A stretch of 64,000 nt of DNA, taken from positions 1,388,979-1,452,978 of the forward strand of contig CP089931.1 in NCBI GenBank assembly GCA_021307325.1, written 5' to 3'. Positions within the stretch are counted from its first letter, which is position 1. Each line of letters begins with the position of its first letter. Source of the DNA: Peptoniphilus sp. GNH. Lineage in GTDB: Bacteria > Bacillota > Clostridia > Tissierellales > Peptoniphilaceae. Below are positions 9,117 through 22,900 of this stretch, piece after piece. A model generated the notes under the pieces. It was given only the letters and a program-made list of their open reading frames with translations, had not been told where the DNA came from and ran no database searches. The position numbers were made by a program, and so were the translations under genes.

Positions 9117-10083
9117 TAATATTTACAAGCAAATCATAAGAGACTATGAAAACTTGCGCAACAAAAATTTAATAGAGCAGAAAAACAGATATCTGGAAGT
9201 GGAAGAGAAGGTCAAGGGATTTTCTGAGTTGGAAAATGAGATCAAGCAAAAAGTCATCGAAACAGCCCTCTTGCAAATAAAAAATCCGGACAAAAACACA
9301 GTCAAAAAACTGACATCAGAACTTGAAAGATTAGAAAAAGACAAGGAAGAACTTCTTATAAAAGCTGGCTACAAGAAGGACTATTTGGATATGAGATACT
9401 CTTGTAAAATCTGCAAAGACCAAGGATTTATAGACCAAAAAAGATGCAAGTGCTTTAACAAGAGGCTGACTTTAAAGCTCTTTGACCAATCAGGCATATC
9501 CCACGTCTTAGAAAGAGAAAACTTCAAAAGCTTCAACTATGAAGCCTTTTCCGATCAAATTGATGCCAAAGAAGGGATGAGCCCCAGACAAAACATAAGA
9601 GATATCATGAAAGTTGTCGAACTTTTCATAAAAACTTTTGACAAAAAAAATGATATGAACCTCCTGTTTTACGGCAAGCCCGGACTAGGCAAGACTTTCA
9701 TTTCAAACTGCATAGCCAAGTATCTCATGGAAAAAAATAAGCAAGTAATCTACATGACAGCTTTTTCCATGGTAAAACTCATGGAAGATGTCAAATTTTC
9801 AAAGAATGTTAGCGAGGATGCCAAGTACAAATACGACCTCTTATACGGATGCGACCTTTTGATAGTTGACGATTTGGGAGTAGAGCTTTCCACAAGCTTT
9901 ACCAACTCTGAGATTTTTAACCTCATAAACTCCAGACTCTTAAGAGGCAAGAAAAATTTAATATCTACAAACCTGGACATCAAGGATTTGTCAAATACAT
10001 ACACTGACAGGGTCTTTTCAAGAGTTTATCAAAAATTTACTGCCCTTAAATTTTTTGGAAAAGATTTAAGGACAATTTTGTGA
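9109..10083 (+). CDS. DnaI/DnaC-like AAA+ helicase loader
   Basis: The 324-residue protein has an N-terminal coiled coil, a zinc-binding segment (CKICKDQGFI then CKCF) and a C-terminal AAA+ ATPase domain. Walker A is YGKPGLGKTFI (residue ~186) and Walker B is LLIVDDLGVE, both typical of DnaI/DnaC loaders. Sensor-type RLLRGKKNLISTNL follows. The protein would place the replicative hexameric helicase on DNA with help from the DnaD-like protein encoded immediately upstream. IstB-like transposition helpers share the ATPase domain, but no transposase is nearby and the zinc N-terminus favours DnaI. Confidence 0.9.
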   Translation: MNNNIYKQIIRDYENLRNKNLIEQKNRYLEVEEKVKGFSELENEIKQKVIETALLQIKNPDKNTVKKLTSELERLEKDKEELLIKAGYKKDYLDMRYSCKICKDQGFIDQKRCKCFNKRLTLKLFDQSGISHVLERENFKSFNYEAFSDQIDAKEGMSPRQNIRDIMKVVELFIKTFDKKNDMNLLFYGKPGLGKTFISNCIAKYLMEKNKQVIYMTAFSMVKLMEDVKFSKNVSEDAKYKYDLLYGCDLLIVDDLGVELSTSFTNSEIFNLINSRLLRGKKNLISTNLDIKDLSNTYTDRVFSRVYQKFTALKFFGKDLRTIL

Positions 10084-10151
10084 AGAAGCCTTTAAATATT
10101 AGGACTTTACTGCTATAATCTTTTGAAAGAAAACAGAATTGAGGATTTAAG

Positions 10152-11354
10152 ATGAATATTTCAAAACGTGGACAGGGAATAGAATTTTCAGCAATAAGAA
10201 TGCTCACCCCCTATGCAGATCAAGCAGTAAGACAAGGTAAAAAAGTTTACCATCTAAACATTGGCGCACCCGATGTGGAAACGCCACAAGCATTTTTCGA
10301 TGCGGTGAGAAATTTTGAAGAAAAGACCTTGGCATATGCCCCTTCAAAGGGGTTTGAAGCCTTGAGAAAAGCCACATCAAATTACTACAAGAGCATAGGT
10401 ATAGATTTTGATATGGACGAGATTTATATAACCCAGGGAGCATCTGAGGCTTTGGACTTCGCCCTTACAACCTGTATAGATGTGGGCGATGAAATCATAA
10501 CTTGTGACCCCTACTATTCCAACTATCAAACCTATTTAGATCTTACCGGAGCAGTATGTCGAACCTTTGAAACCAAAGTGGAAGACGGTTACAGACTGCC
10601 AGCCAAAAAGGACATAGAGAAAATTTTAAGACCCAGATCAAGGGCATTTTTGCTCTCCAATCCGGGCAATCCTACAGGAGCAGTTTATACAAAAGAAGAA
10701 ATCCAAATGATTGCAGAAATTGCCATCGAAAGGGATATGTTCATAATAGCCGATGAAGTTTATAGAGAATTTGTATATGATGGCGAGGTCTTTTATTCTT
10801 TTGCCAATGTAAAAGAAATAGAAGATAGACTCGTCCTCTTGGATTCCATATCTAAAAGATTTTCAGCTTGTGGGGCGAGAATAGGATCTTTGGCATGCAA
10901 AAACAAGAAAGTGCTAGAATGCGTAAACAAGCTTTGCAATGGTAGGCTTTCTGTATCGACCCTAGATCAATATGGGGCAGCAGAACTTTACAACACAGAT
11001 AAATCCTACTTCCAAGAAGTCAACAAGCAATATCAAAAAAGAAGAGATATCATTTATCAAGGTCTTATTGACATACCTGGAGTAAAAGTCGAAAAAACCA
11101 AGGGAGCCTTCTACATATTCCCGGAATTTCCAGTAGAAGACACACTAGATTTTGCCAAGTGGCTTTTGACAGACTTTGAGCTAGGTGGAGAAACCGTAAT
11201 GGTAGCCCCGGGACAAGGATTTTACAGAGATCCCGAAAAAGGAAAGACCAAACTAAGATTGGCGTTTGTAATAAATGAGCAAGACATCAAAAAATCTGTA
11301 AAGATACTAAAGGCAGGCTTAAAAGAATACCAAAGGATAAAAAGTGGAATTTAA
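10152..11354 (+). CDS. Class I PLP-dependent aminotransferase (AspC-like)
   Basis: This 400-residue fold-type I aminotransferase shows all key motifs: LNIGAPDVETP at the N-terminus, SNPGNPTGAVY (Asn contacting PLP), IADEVYREFVY (Asp/Tyr) and SISKRFSACGARIG, containing the Schiff-base lysine. Length and motifs match aspartate/aromatic/alanine aminotransferases of subgroup I-gamma; the amino donor cannot be assigned. The start has a clear GAGGATTTAAG site. The end overlaps the PAP2 gene by 11 bases. Confidence 0.88.
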   Translation: MNISKRGQGIEFSAIRMLTPYADQAVRQGKKVYHLNIGAPDVETPQAFFDAVRNFEEKTLAYAPSKGFEALRKATSNYYKSIGIDFDMDEIYITQGASEALDFALTTCIDVGDEIITCDPYYSNYQTYLDLTGAVCRTFETKVEDGYRLPAKKDIEKILRPRSRAFLLSNPGNPTGAVYTKEEIQMIAEIAIERDMFIIADEVYREFVYDGEVFYSFANVKEIEDRLVLLDSISKRFSACGARIGSLACKNKKVLECVNKLCNGRLSVSTLDQYGAAELYNTDKSYFQEVNKQYQKRRDIIYQGLIDIPGVKVEKTKGAFYIFPEFPVEDTLDFAKWLLTDFELGGETVMVAPGQGFYRDPEKGKTKLRLAFVINEQDIKKSVKILKAGLKEYQRIKSGI

Positions 11355-11871
11355 AATCTTAGATTTAATATATCAGCTCAGAAATCCAGTCTTAGATAAA
11401 ATATTTGCCATCTATACCAGCTTGGGGGATGGGGGACTTATCTTCATTTTGATGGGCCTTGTCCTACTTATAAAAAGGAAAAGCAGAAAAATAGGCATAA
11501 GAGTTATAATATCTCTGATACTTTGCCTAATAGTTGGAAACTTCATCCTAAAACCAATCATAGCAAGACCAAGACCCTATAACTTCAAAGATGTAAAAAT
11601 GATAGTCGCAAGCTTAAAAGACTACTCCTTCCCATCAGGACATTCCTATGCAGCCATGGCCTTTGCAAAATCAATTTATTATGAATACAAAAAAGCCGGG
11701 AAAATATTCTTTATCCTAGCCCTCATAATGGGATTTTCAAGGCTCTATGCCTATGTCCACTACCCAACAGACGTAGCAGTCGGACTACTTTTAGGTTATC
11801 TATTCGCAATATGTGCAAATAAAATCATAAAATTAGCCTCAAAAGCCAATCAAAAAACAATAAAACTATAA
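11344..11871 (+). CDS. PAP2 superfamily membrane phosphatase
   Basis: A 175-residue membrane protein with the three PAP2 active-site motifs: KPIIARPRP, PSGHSYAA and SRLYAYVHYPTDV (the last with the His-Asp relay). Small bacterial members dephosphorylate lipid phosphates such as undecaprenyl diphosphate or phosphatidate. Start is taken as GTG, preceded by AAAGGAT and overlapping the aminotransferase stop. A long hairpin terminator begins at the stop codon. Confidence 0.88.
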   Translation: MEFKILDLIYQLRNPVLDKIFAIYTSLGDGGLIFILMGLVLLIKRKSRKIGIRVIISLILCLIVGNFILKPIIARPRPYNFKDVKMIVASLKDYSFPSGHSYAAMAFAKSIYYEYKKAGKIFFILALIMGFSRLYAYVHYPTDVAVGLLLGYLFAICANKIIKLASKANQKTIKL

Positions 11872-11905
11872 AAGCTATGAGTTTTCGCTCATAGCTTTTT
11901 ATTTT
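11871..11905 (+). terminator. Intrinsic terminator after the PAP2 gene
   Basis: An 11-bp perfect stem (AAAGCTATGAG with CTCATAGCTTT), a TTTTCG loop and a T-rich tail. It begins on the last base of the stop codon. Confidence 0.88.
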
Positions 11906-12024
11906 AAAATATAAGGTTGGCAGCAAATCAAATCTAGAACAATAGCGAGATCATTTTAAAAGCTTTTAAAAGGCATAACAAAACTAATGATATAATATAA
12001 GTAGAAATTAAAAGGAGTTGCATT

Positions 12025-12774
12025 ATGAGTTTCGAAAAAATGTTAAATCACACAACGATTAGAGAGTTCACAAAAGATGTTGTATCAAAAGAAATAATAG
12101 AAGTTTTAAAGCAGGCTGCAAATCGGGCTGCAAGCTCAACAGGCATGCAACAATCTTCAATAATAAGGGTAAAGGACCAGGAAAAAAGAAAGGCTCTGGC
12201 AAAAATAGGTGGCCAAGAGTACTTGGCAAGAGTACCAGAGCTATGGATATTTATAGTTGACACTTTCAGGAATAATCAAATCCTAAAAGAAAAGACAAAA
12301 AGTAGCCTCGATAAAATTGACATGGACAAATTTTTCCAAGGCTTCACAGATGGAGTAATCCAAGCTCAGCAAGTTGTCACAGCTGCCGAAAGCCTGGGGC
12401 TTGGAACTGTATTCTTCGGCTGCATCTTAAATGACTATGAAAAGACGATAGAAGTTCTAAATTTACCCAAGGGGACATTTCCGATAGTTGGTTTGGGATT
12501 TGGATACCCCAACCAAAAACCGCAAATAAAACCGAGAATGAAGATGGATCTCAAATTTTTTGAAGACGAATACAAAATAGAAACAAATTATCTAGAAAAA
12601 ATAAAAGACTATGACCAAGAAATGCAAACCTACTACGACACCAGAGACCAAGGCAGAAGAAGTGACTGCTTCTCCGATCAAGTTGTAAAAAAATCTTTAA
12701 ATATAGTAGGAAAAAGAGATTTAGTAGTTAGAAGTATAGTTTCTCAAGGTTTTGATTTAAGTCTAGACGATTAA
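12025..12774 (+). CDS. NfsA/nitroreductase family NAD(P)H flavin oxidoreductase
   Basis: The 249-residue protein resembles FMN-dependent NfsA-type nitroreductases. It has the N-terminal LNHTTIREF (R contacts FMN), the AASSTGMQQSS-like segment, AAESLGLGTVFFGCI and the dimer-interface PIVGLGFGYPNQKP. It would reduce nitro compounds, quinones or flavins with NAD(P)H. TATAAT and AAAAGGAG precede the start, and it appears to stand alone. Physiological substrate unknown. Confidence 0.88.
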   Translation: MSFEKMLNHTTIREFTKDVVSKEIIEVLKQAANRAASSTGMQQSSIIRVKDQEKRKALAKIGGQEYLARVPELWIFIVDTFRNNQILKEKTKSSLDKIDMDKFFQGFTDGVIQAQQVVTAAESLGLGTVFFGCILNDYEKTIEVLNLPKGTFPIVGLGFGYPNQKPQIKPRMKMDLKFFEDEYKIETNYLEKIKDYDQEMQTYYDTRDQGRRSDCFSDQVVKKSLNIVGKRDLVVRSIVSQGFDLSLDD

Positions 12775-12901
12775 AAGTTTACAAAACTATTTCAAAAACT
12801 AAAATTAGTAATATTAAAAACTAATTGTTCCGTAAGCCTTGCCAAAAAGAATAAAATATAGGAAAATACTCATACAAGAAAAAAGTAAGGAGAAATATAT
12901 A

Positions 12902-13792
12902 ATGGCAACGCAACTTATAACAGGAACGGGTTGTGACTTAGGAATAGAGTTCTTAGAAGAAAATAATATAATTTGGATACCCATAACAGTAATAGAGGGC
13001 GAAAAAGAGTATAAGGACAGGATAGACATAGATGCAAAAACCCTATTTGAAAAACAAAGAGAGGGAATAATCTTTAAAACATCTCAACCCAGTCTAAAGT
13101 CCCAAGAAGAAAGCTTCAAAAAATGCATAGAAGAGGGAAAAGACATAGTCTACATCGCCCTATCAAGCGGCATAACGGGAGAGTGGAGCGCCGCAAGCAT
13201 GGCGATAGAAAACTTAGATAAAAAAGGTGTGAGATACAAAATAGTAGACACCAAAAGCGCCTCGGTAGGCAATGCTCTTTTCGTTTTATACTTAAACGAA
13301 GCCATAAAAAACGGCATGCCCTTCGAAAAAGTCTGTGAATTTGCAGACTTCCTAACAGAAAATGTAAGAGCCATGGCAAGTGTCTTTGACATGACCCATC
13401 TCTACAACGGGGGAAGAGTCTCAAAAGTTTCCTTTACAGTAGGCAAATTACTAAACATGAAACCTATAATTCACTTTGAAAGAAGTGGAGCTCTAGTCCC
13501 AAAGACTGTGGTAAAAGGCAACAAGGCAACCATCAAAAAAATGATAGAAATAATGAAAGAAGAAAAAGGTGGCAGCTTCACCAAAGACGAAAGAATAATA
13601 ACAGGCCATGGAAGCACACTTGAAGACGTGGAAGTCTTTGAAAAAGCGCTAAGAAAAGAAGAAGATAGCCTAGAGATAATAAGAAGAGACATAGGATGTG
13701 GCATAGGCGCCCACACAGGAGAAAGCGTGATGGCAGTTGGATATATAACCAAGCCAATACCAGAAGAGTTCGAGAAATATTTAAATAAATAA
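12902..13792 (+). CDS. DegV family fatty-acid-binding protein
   Basis: The 296-residue protein is a DegV/FakB-type lipid-binding protein. It begins TGTGCDLGIEF rather than the more common DSTxDL. It keeps FKTSQPS (the TSQPS motif that contacts the fatty acid carboxylate), YIALSSGITG and the C-terminal HTGESVMAVGY region (normally HxGPGxxG). I start at the ATG at 12902, with AAGGAGA before it; the upstream extension to a TTG at 12839 has no ribosome binding site. FakB partners hand fatty acids to the kinase FakA; none is in this window. Confidence 0.87.
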   Translation: MATQLITGTGCDLGIEFLEENNIIWIPITVIEGEKEYKDRIDIDAKTLFEKQREGIIFKTSQPSLKSQEESFKKCIEEGKDIVYIALSSGITGEWSAASMAIENLDKKGVRYKIVDTKSASVGNALFVLYLNEAIKNGMPFEKVCEFADFLTENVRAMASVFDMTHLYNGGRVSKVSFTVGKLLNMKPIIHFERSGALVPKTVVKGNKATIKKMIEIMKEEKGGSFTKDERIITGHGSTLEDVEVFEKALRKEEDSLEIIRRDIGCGIGAHTGESVMAVGYITKPIPEEFEKYLNK

Positions 13793-13845
13793 GAAAACCC
13801 ATAAAAACAAACCTATAAAACAAGGCAAAATTCAAAACCCAAAAA

Positions 13846-13878
13846 TAGATGCACCAAAAATAAGTGCATCTATTTTTT
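13846..13878 (+). terminator. Intrinsic terminator after degV
   Basis: TAGATGCAC pairs with GTGCATCTA over 9 bp, and a run of six T follows. The rest of the gap up to the rRNA promoters is AT-rich with nothing else I can support. Confidence 0.8.
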
Positions 13879-14028
13879 ATCTGAAATTTTTATCCGATAA
13901 AACATCTCAAAAAACTCACTTAAATATAAGCTTTTTTAGAATTTTTTGTCGCAAAAAGCACCAAAACCAAGAAAATAAAAGAAAAAAGTCGAATCTTCAA
14001 ACATTACGAAAAAAAACTAAAAAACCAT

Positions 14029-14057
14029 TTGACAAAAATAATAAATGCCATTAAACT
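14029..14057 (+). promoter_or_regulatory. Candidate rRNA promoter P1
   Basis: TTGACA and TAAACT are separated by 17 bases, upstream of the stronger P2. Tandem promoters are usual for rRNA operons. The -10 is imperfect, so this is a moderate call. Confidence 0.5.
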
Positions 14058-14119
14058 TAATAACAGTCGTCAGAGAAGAATGGCAAGAAAAATAAATTTT
14101 AAAAAATTTAAAAAAAGAC

Positions 14120-14148
14120 TTGACATTAAATCCGTGACGTCTTATAAT
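14120..14148 (+). promoter_or_regulatory. rRNA operon promoter P2
   Basis: Consensus TTGACA and TATAAT with exactly 17 bp spacing, preceded by an A/T-rich UP-like tract. It drives 16S-tRNA-23S-5S. Confidence 0.88.
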
Positions 14149-14182
14149 GAATAAGCTGTTCTAAAACAGCAGACCATGAAAA

Positions 14183-14197
14183 TTAAATAGTGTAAGG
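14183..14197 (+). other. 5' arm of 16S precursor processing stem
   Basis: TTAAATAGTGTAAGG is perfectly complementary to 15848-15862 just after the 16S 3' end. The two flanks would pair to loop out 16S rRNA, the classic RNase III processing stalk. Confidence 0.75.
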
Positions 14198-14307
14198 AAA
14201 AAAGACTTCAAAGAAGTCAGCTTCACAAGAAGCACATGAAAGCAAAAAAGCGGAAAAAGTCAGTGAAACGAAAAAGTTGAGCTAGAAATTTTCGAAAAAA
14301 AGAAATT

Positions 14308-15841
<1,534 letters not shown>

Positions 15842-15847
15842 AAAACA

Positions 15848-15862
15848 CCTTACACTATTTAA
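15848..15862 (+). other. 3' arm of 16S precursor processing stem
   Basis: CCTTACACTATTTAA is the exact reverse complement of 14183-14197. See the 5' arm. Confidence 0.75.
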
Positions 15863-15932
15863 ATTTTTAATGGGAACAAAAAAGCAAAAAGCAAAAGAAC
15901 AAAAACAAAAACAAAAAAAGACCAAAACCCAT

Positions 15933-16008
15933 GGGGGTGTAGCTCAGTTGGGAGAGCGCCTGCCTTGCAAGCAGGAGGTCAGGAGTTCGACTCTCCTCAT
16001 CTCCACCA
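15933..16008 (+). tRNA. tRNA-Ala (anticodon TGC)
   Basis: A 76-base cloverleaf in the 16S-23S spacer. The acceptor stem GGGGGTG pairs with CATCTCC (two G-T pairs). The anticodon loop is CTTGCAA between CCTGC and GCAGG, the T loop is GTTCGAC, and CCA is encoded. It is the only tRNA in this spacer. Confidence 0.95.
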
Positions 16009-16090
16009 CATAATACCAAGTATTATGTAACCTAACACAAGCAAAGACTTGTGTTAGGAGTCGGACACAACCGACAAAAGAACCTTGAAA

Positions 16091-16100
16091 ACTACAAAAC
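16091..16100 (+). other. 5' arm of 23S precursor processing stem
   Basis: ACTACAAAAC in the spacer pairs perfectly with GTTTTGTAGT at 19058-19067 beyond the 23S 3' end, forming a processing stalk for 23S. Confidence 0.55.
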
Positions 16101-16186
16101 GAAAACAAAAAGAAAAGTCAAATCAAATTTCAAAAAAGATTATGACAATTCACTGGAAACAATAGAAAAACTATTGTAAAAACAAA

Positions 16187-19046
<2,860 letters not shown>

Positions 19047-19074
19047 AGAAGTGAGTAGTTTTGTAGTAACAAGA

Positions 19075-19193
19075 ATCCGGTGACAATAATGCAAGGGAAC
19101 CACCTGTACTCATACCGAACACAGAAGTTAAGCCTTGAGATGCCGATGGTACTTGGCTGGTGACGGCCTGGGAGAGTAGGAAATCGCCGGTTT
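19075..19193 (+). rRNA. rrf: 5S ribosomal RNA
   Basis: About 118 bases. The terminal helix pairs CCGGTGA with TCGCCGG, and ACCTGTACTCATACCGAACA is the conserved loop B/C segment. It closes the rRNA operon. Confidence 0.93.
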
Positions 19194-19218
19194 GATTCTT
19201 ATAAAAGAATTTAAAGAT

Positions 19219-19256
19219 AAAGAGCTGTATGTAAAACATCGGCTCTTTATTTTTTT
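19219..19256 (+). terminator. rRNA operon terminator
   Basis: AAAGAGC pairs with GCTCTTT, extended by an inner partial stem, and is followed by ATTTTTTT. Confidence 0.85.
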
Positions 19257-19515
19257 ATATATTTAAAATTAAGTCGGAATTTTAAATATATAAAGTATTC
19301 ACAAATTATAGACTAACTAAAAATAAAGAAATTACTAGTACAAATGCAAAATTTTTTGTTTATAGAATAAATTAAAAAATGTGCATTGTAAAAATTTTAA
19401 TTAAAATATTTTGAAAAATAAAAATATTAATCTTTAAAAAATATGAATTTTTATATTGTGTGATAAAATTAAAAAATGTAATAGCATAGACTAAAGAAAA
19501 AGCTTTGGAGATTTG

Positions 19516-19567
19516 AACTGGCCACCAAAAGTTGGACTTAAAACCAACTAAAGGAGGTCAGTTTTTT
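19516..19567 (+). other. Long imperfect hairpin, terminator-like or insertion-sequence end remnant
   Basis: AACTGGCCACC pairs with GGAGGTCAGTT (one G-T, one mismatch); then after a small AAA/AAA internal loop AGTTGG pairs with CCAACT. A T run follows. The layout (CTGGCCACCAAAAGTTGGAC, then CCAACT and GGTCAGTTTT) resembles the end of some IS3/IS150-family elements, where a CCAAAAGTTGG-type motif and its complement flank the promoter of the transposase gene. No transposase remains. It would also work as a terminator. Confidence 0.4.
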
Positions 19568-19753
19568 AATTCAAATTAAAGAATTATAAGGTAAGCAATA
19601 TATAAGAAGGCGCTTAGATCGATTAGTTAATATGTGAAATGTCATTTTATGAGTATTTAATAAAATTATGATTAGCTACTATTAACTTAATTGTTCTAGA
19701 AGATTGAATAAAAAAATATATAAAATTATAAGAGCATAAAATCATAGATCAGC

Positions 19754-19813
19754 GAATAAAAAAATAAATTATTCTATCGAAATAAATAAAAAAATAAATT
19801 ATTTCATTGAAAT
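19754..19813. repeat. Two imperfect 30-base tandem repeats
   Basis: The unit begins GAATAAAAAAATAAATTATT and ends CGAAAT or TGAAAT. The two copies differ at a handful of positions. They lie 40-100 bases upstream of the surface-protein promoter. Confidence 0.6.
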
Positions 19814-19856
19814 GATAAAAACAATCAATTATACTTGTTCTGTAACGTTACTTTTT

Positions 19857-19897
19857 TTGACAAATTATTAAATATATTTTAATATGTCTAATTTGTC
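19857..19897 (+). promoter_or_regulatory. Candidate promoter with flanking inverted repeat
   Basis: TTGACA at 19857-19862 has a weak -10 (TAATAT) 17 bases later. GACAAATTA (19859-19867) and TAATTTGTC (19889-19897) are perfect 9-bp inverted repeats that bracket the -10, a plausible operator. The next gene starts at 19934 with AGGGAGGA. Confidence 0.45.
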
Positions 19898-19933
19898 GAC
19901 AATAAATTCTAATGTAGGGAGGATAAAAGATAA

Positions 19934-22900
19934 ATGAGAAGGAAATACATTTTATTTTTTATGTCATTTATAATGATTCTGTGCTCAAACTCTAATGCAA
20001 TGAGCATGGATAAAATTGAAAGATTAAAGACTGACAAAATAATAGAGGGAAGAGAAAATGGAGACTTAGATCTGGATGGATATATCACAAGAGCAGAGAC
20101 TTTGAAAATAATAGCTTATAGTCTAGGGTATGAAAATGATATTAAAAGTTATACCGATTTGGAATCTTTTAAAGACGTACCCGAAAATCATTGGGCTAGA
20201 AATATAATTGCTTTTTCAAAGAAAGTTAGATTGAAAAATGGAAATTTTTTGATAAATGGGTATCCGGATGGGACTTTTAAACCAGATGAAAAAATTAGAA
20301 ATGCTGAAGTTTTGAATCTTTTATTGAAGGCTTATCACAAAGATTTTAATCAAAAGTTTTTAAGTGAAGGGAATTGGTCTAAAAGTATTGTTAAGTTTGC
20401 CAAGGAAGCTGGATTTTTAGAGGAAACAGAAATTGAAAAAGGAAATGAATTAGCTTTAAGAAGAAATGCTTTTATATGTCTTGAAAATGCAAGAGAGTAT
20501 AAGAATGAGAAGAATGAGAAGAATGCTACAAAAAATGAAAACAAAGATCATTCTTATTCAAGTGTTTCCTCATCATCCGACTATAGTCGCTCATGGAATT
20601 TTTATAAATTACATAATGAAAAAGTGGAAACACCTAATATTGGCAAAGAAACTAGACATGAATTGACGGTAGTACTTGATGCAAATGGTGGAAAGTTTGA
20701 AAATGGTGAGCTTAATAAAACTGTTAAACTTGAAATGGGACAAGATTTAAATCAAACTGAGAAGCCTATCAAAGAAGGGTTTAAATTCATGGGTTGGTCC
20801 TTGGTTGCAGATGGTGCAGTTGATGGTAATATTCTAAAAAATATTCAGGAAAACAAGACCGTATTTGCGGTATGGGATAAGATAAAAGAAGATATACAGG
20901 AAAAAAGTTATGAGATATCTTTTGACGCTAATGGAGGACAATTTGAAAAGACAAGTAAGACAAAAATAAATGTTAAAGAAGGAAAATCTTGCAACCCTCC
21001 TGTTCCAACTAGAACGGGCTACGTTTTTAAAGGTTGGTCTGAAAGACCGAATGGAGATATAGATAATTCTTTACTTGATAATATAAAGGCTAGCAAAAGA
21101 ATTTATGCAATATGGGATATGGAGTGTATAATTCTAAATCAAGATGGCTACGATGGCGATATTCCTTTTGTTTATGCTGATAGAAATGAAGACATTCAAA
21201 TTTTATTTAAAGATAAAGCTGAAGACATAATTGCAAAGCTTGGCTCAATAGAACTTGAACATGATAGTGGAACTTTTAAAAATCCTGTTAATGAGAGAAT
21301 TAAAGGGATAGCTGTAAGTGAACTAAAATTAAATAAAAATATAGGAAAGTTTATTGAAATTTGTCTTGATGATAATGAAGACAATAAGACATATTTAAAA
21401 ATAGCCATAAAAGAAAAATCTGCTGATGACAAATTAAAGAATGAATATTGTGTGAAATTCGATGCAAGTAAAGGAAAGTTTGATGATAATTCGAAAGAAA
21501 AAGATATTAAAACTGTCCAAGGTAGAAGTCTTTTCTTTACATATCCTGAGCCAAAGCGAGAAGGATATGTATTTTTAGGATGGTCGTCAAAAGCAGACGG
21601 AAATGTTGAGCTTGATTTAATAAACAACATACAATCCGACAAGACTGTTTATGCTGTTTGGATGGAGCTAAAAAAACCAGATATGGTTAAGGTTATATAT
21701 AATGCAAATGGCGGAAAGTTTAAAGAAAGTGAAATTTACGAAGAGGATGTTGTCAAAGGACAAAATGCGCATAATTCAAATAAGCCTACAAGGGCTGGAT
21801 TTAAATTAATTGGGTGGTCTTTGAAAAAAGACGGACAAGTAGACAATGACATCTTAAAAAACATACAAACAAGCAAGACCGTATACGCAGTATGGGAAGA
21901 AATAAAAGAAGCCCCAGTTCAACTCATGATAACCCTAAACCCAAATGGCGGAAGATTTAGTGACACAATAGGCAACAAGATAATAAGAGTAAACAAAGGC
22001 TCAAACATGGATAACATAGAAGCACCGAAAAAAGAAGGATACAAATTCAAGGGTTGGAGTTCTTCAATGGTAGGAAACAAAGTAGACAAGGACATCTTAA
22101 AAAACATACAAACAAGCAAGACCGTATACGCAGTATGGGAAGAAATAAAAGAAGCCCCAGTTCAACTCATGATAACCCTAAACCCAAATGGCGGAAGATT
22201 TAGTGACACAATAGGCAACAAGATAATAAGAGTAAACAAAGGCTCAAACATGGATAACATAGAAGCACCGAAAAAAGAAGGATACAAATTCAAGGGTTGG
22301 AGTTCTTCAATGGTAGGAAACAAAGTAGACAAGGACATCTTAAAAAACATACAAACAAGCAAGACCGTATACGCAGTATGGGAAGAAATAAAAGAAGCCC
22401 CAGTTCAACTCATGATAACCCTAAACCCAAATGGCGGAAGATTTAGTGACACAATAGGCAACAAGATAATAAGAGTAAACAAAGGCTCAAACATGGATAA
22501 CATAGAAGCACCGAAAAAAGAAGGATACAAATTCAAGGGTTGGAGTTCTTCAATGGTAGGAAACAAAGTAGACAATGACATCTTAAAAAACATACAAACA
22601 AGCAAGACCGTATACGCAGTATGGGAAGAAATAAAAGAAGCCCCAGTTCAACTCATGATAACCCTAAACCCAAATGGTGGAAGATTTAATGGCACAATAG
22701 GCAACAAGATAATAAGAGTAAACAAAGGCTCAAACATGGATAACATAGAAGCACCGAAAAAAGAAGGATACAAATTCATGGGTTGGAGTTCTTCAATGGT
22801 AGGAAGCAAAGTAGACAAGGACATCTTAAAAAACATACAAACAAGCAAGACCGTATACGCAGTATGGGAAGAAATAAAGAATCCCCAAAAAGAAGTCTTC

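Larger units (their letters stand above)
19257..19933. other. 677-base AT-rich intergenic region
   Basis: No credible gene is present between the rRNA terminator and the first surface-protein gene. It holds a long hairpin, a 30-base tandem repeat and the promoter region listed separately. The remainder is low-complexity A/T. Confidence 0.6.

Noticed and set aside
12839-12901. N-terminal extension of the DegV protein to a TTG
   Set aside because: No ribosome binding site; the ATG at 12902 has AAGGAGA and gives the family length.
21896-22867. Regularly spaced repeat that could suggest a CRISPR-like array
   Set aside because: Units are 243 bases, directly abutting without unique spacers, and in frame within a coding sequence. 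No CRISPR array was seen anywhere.
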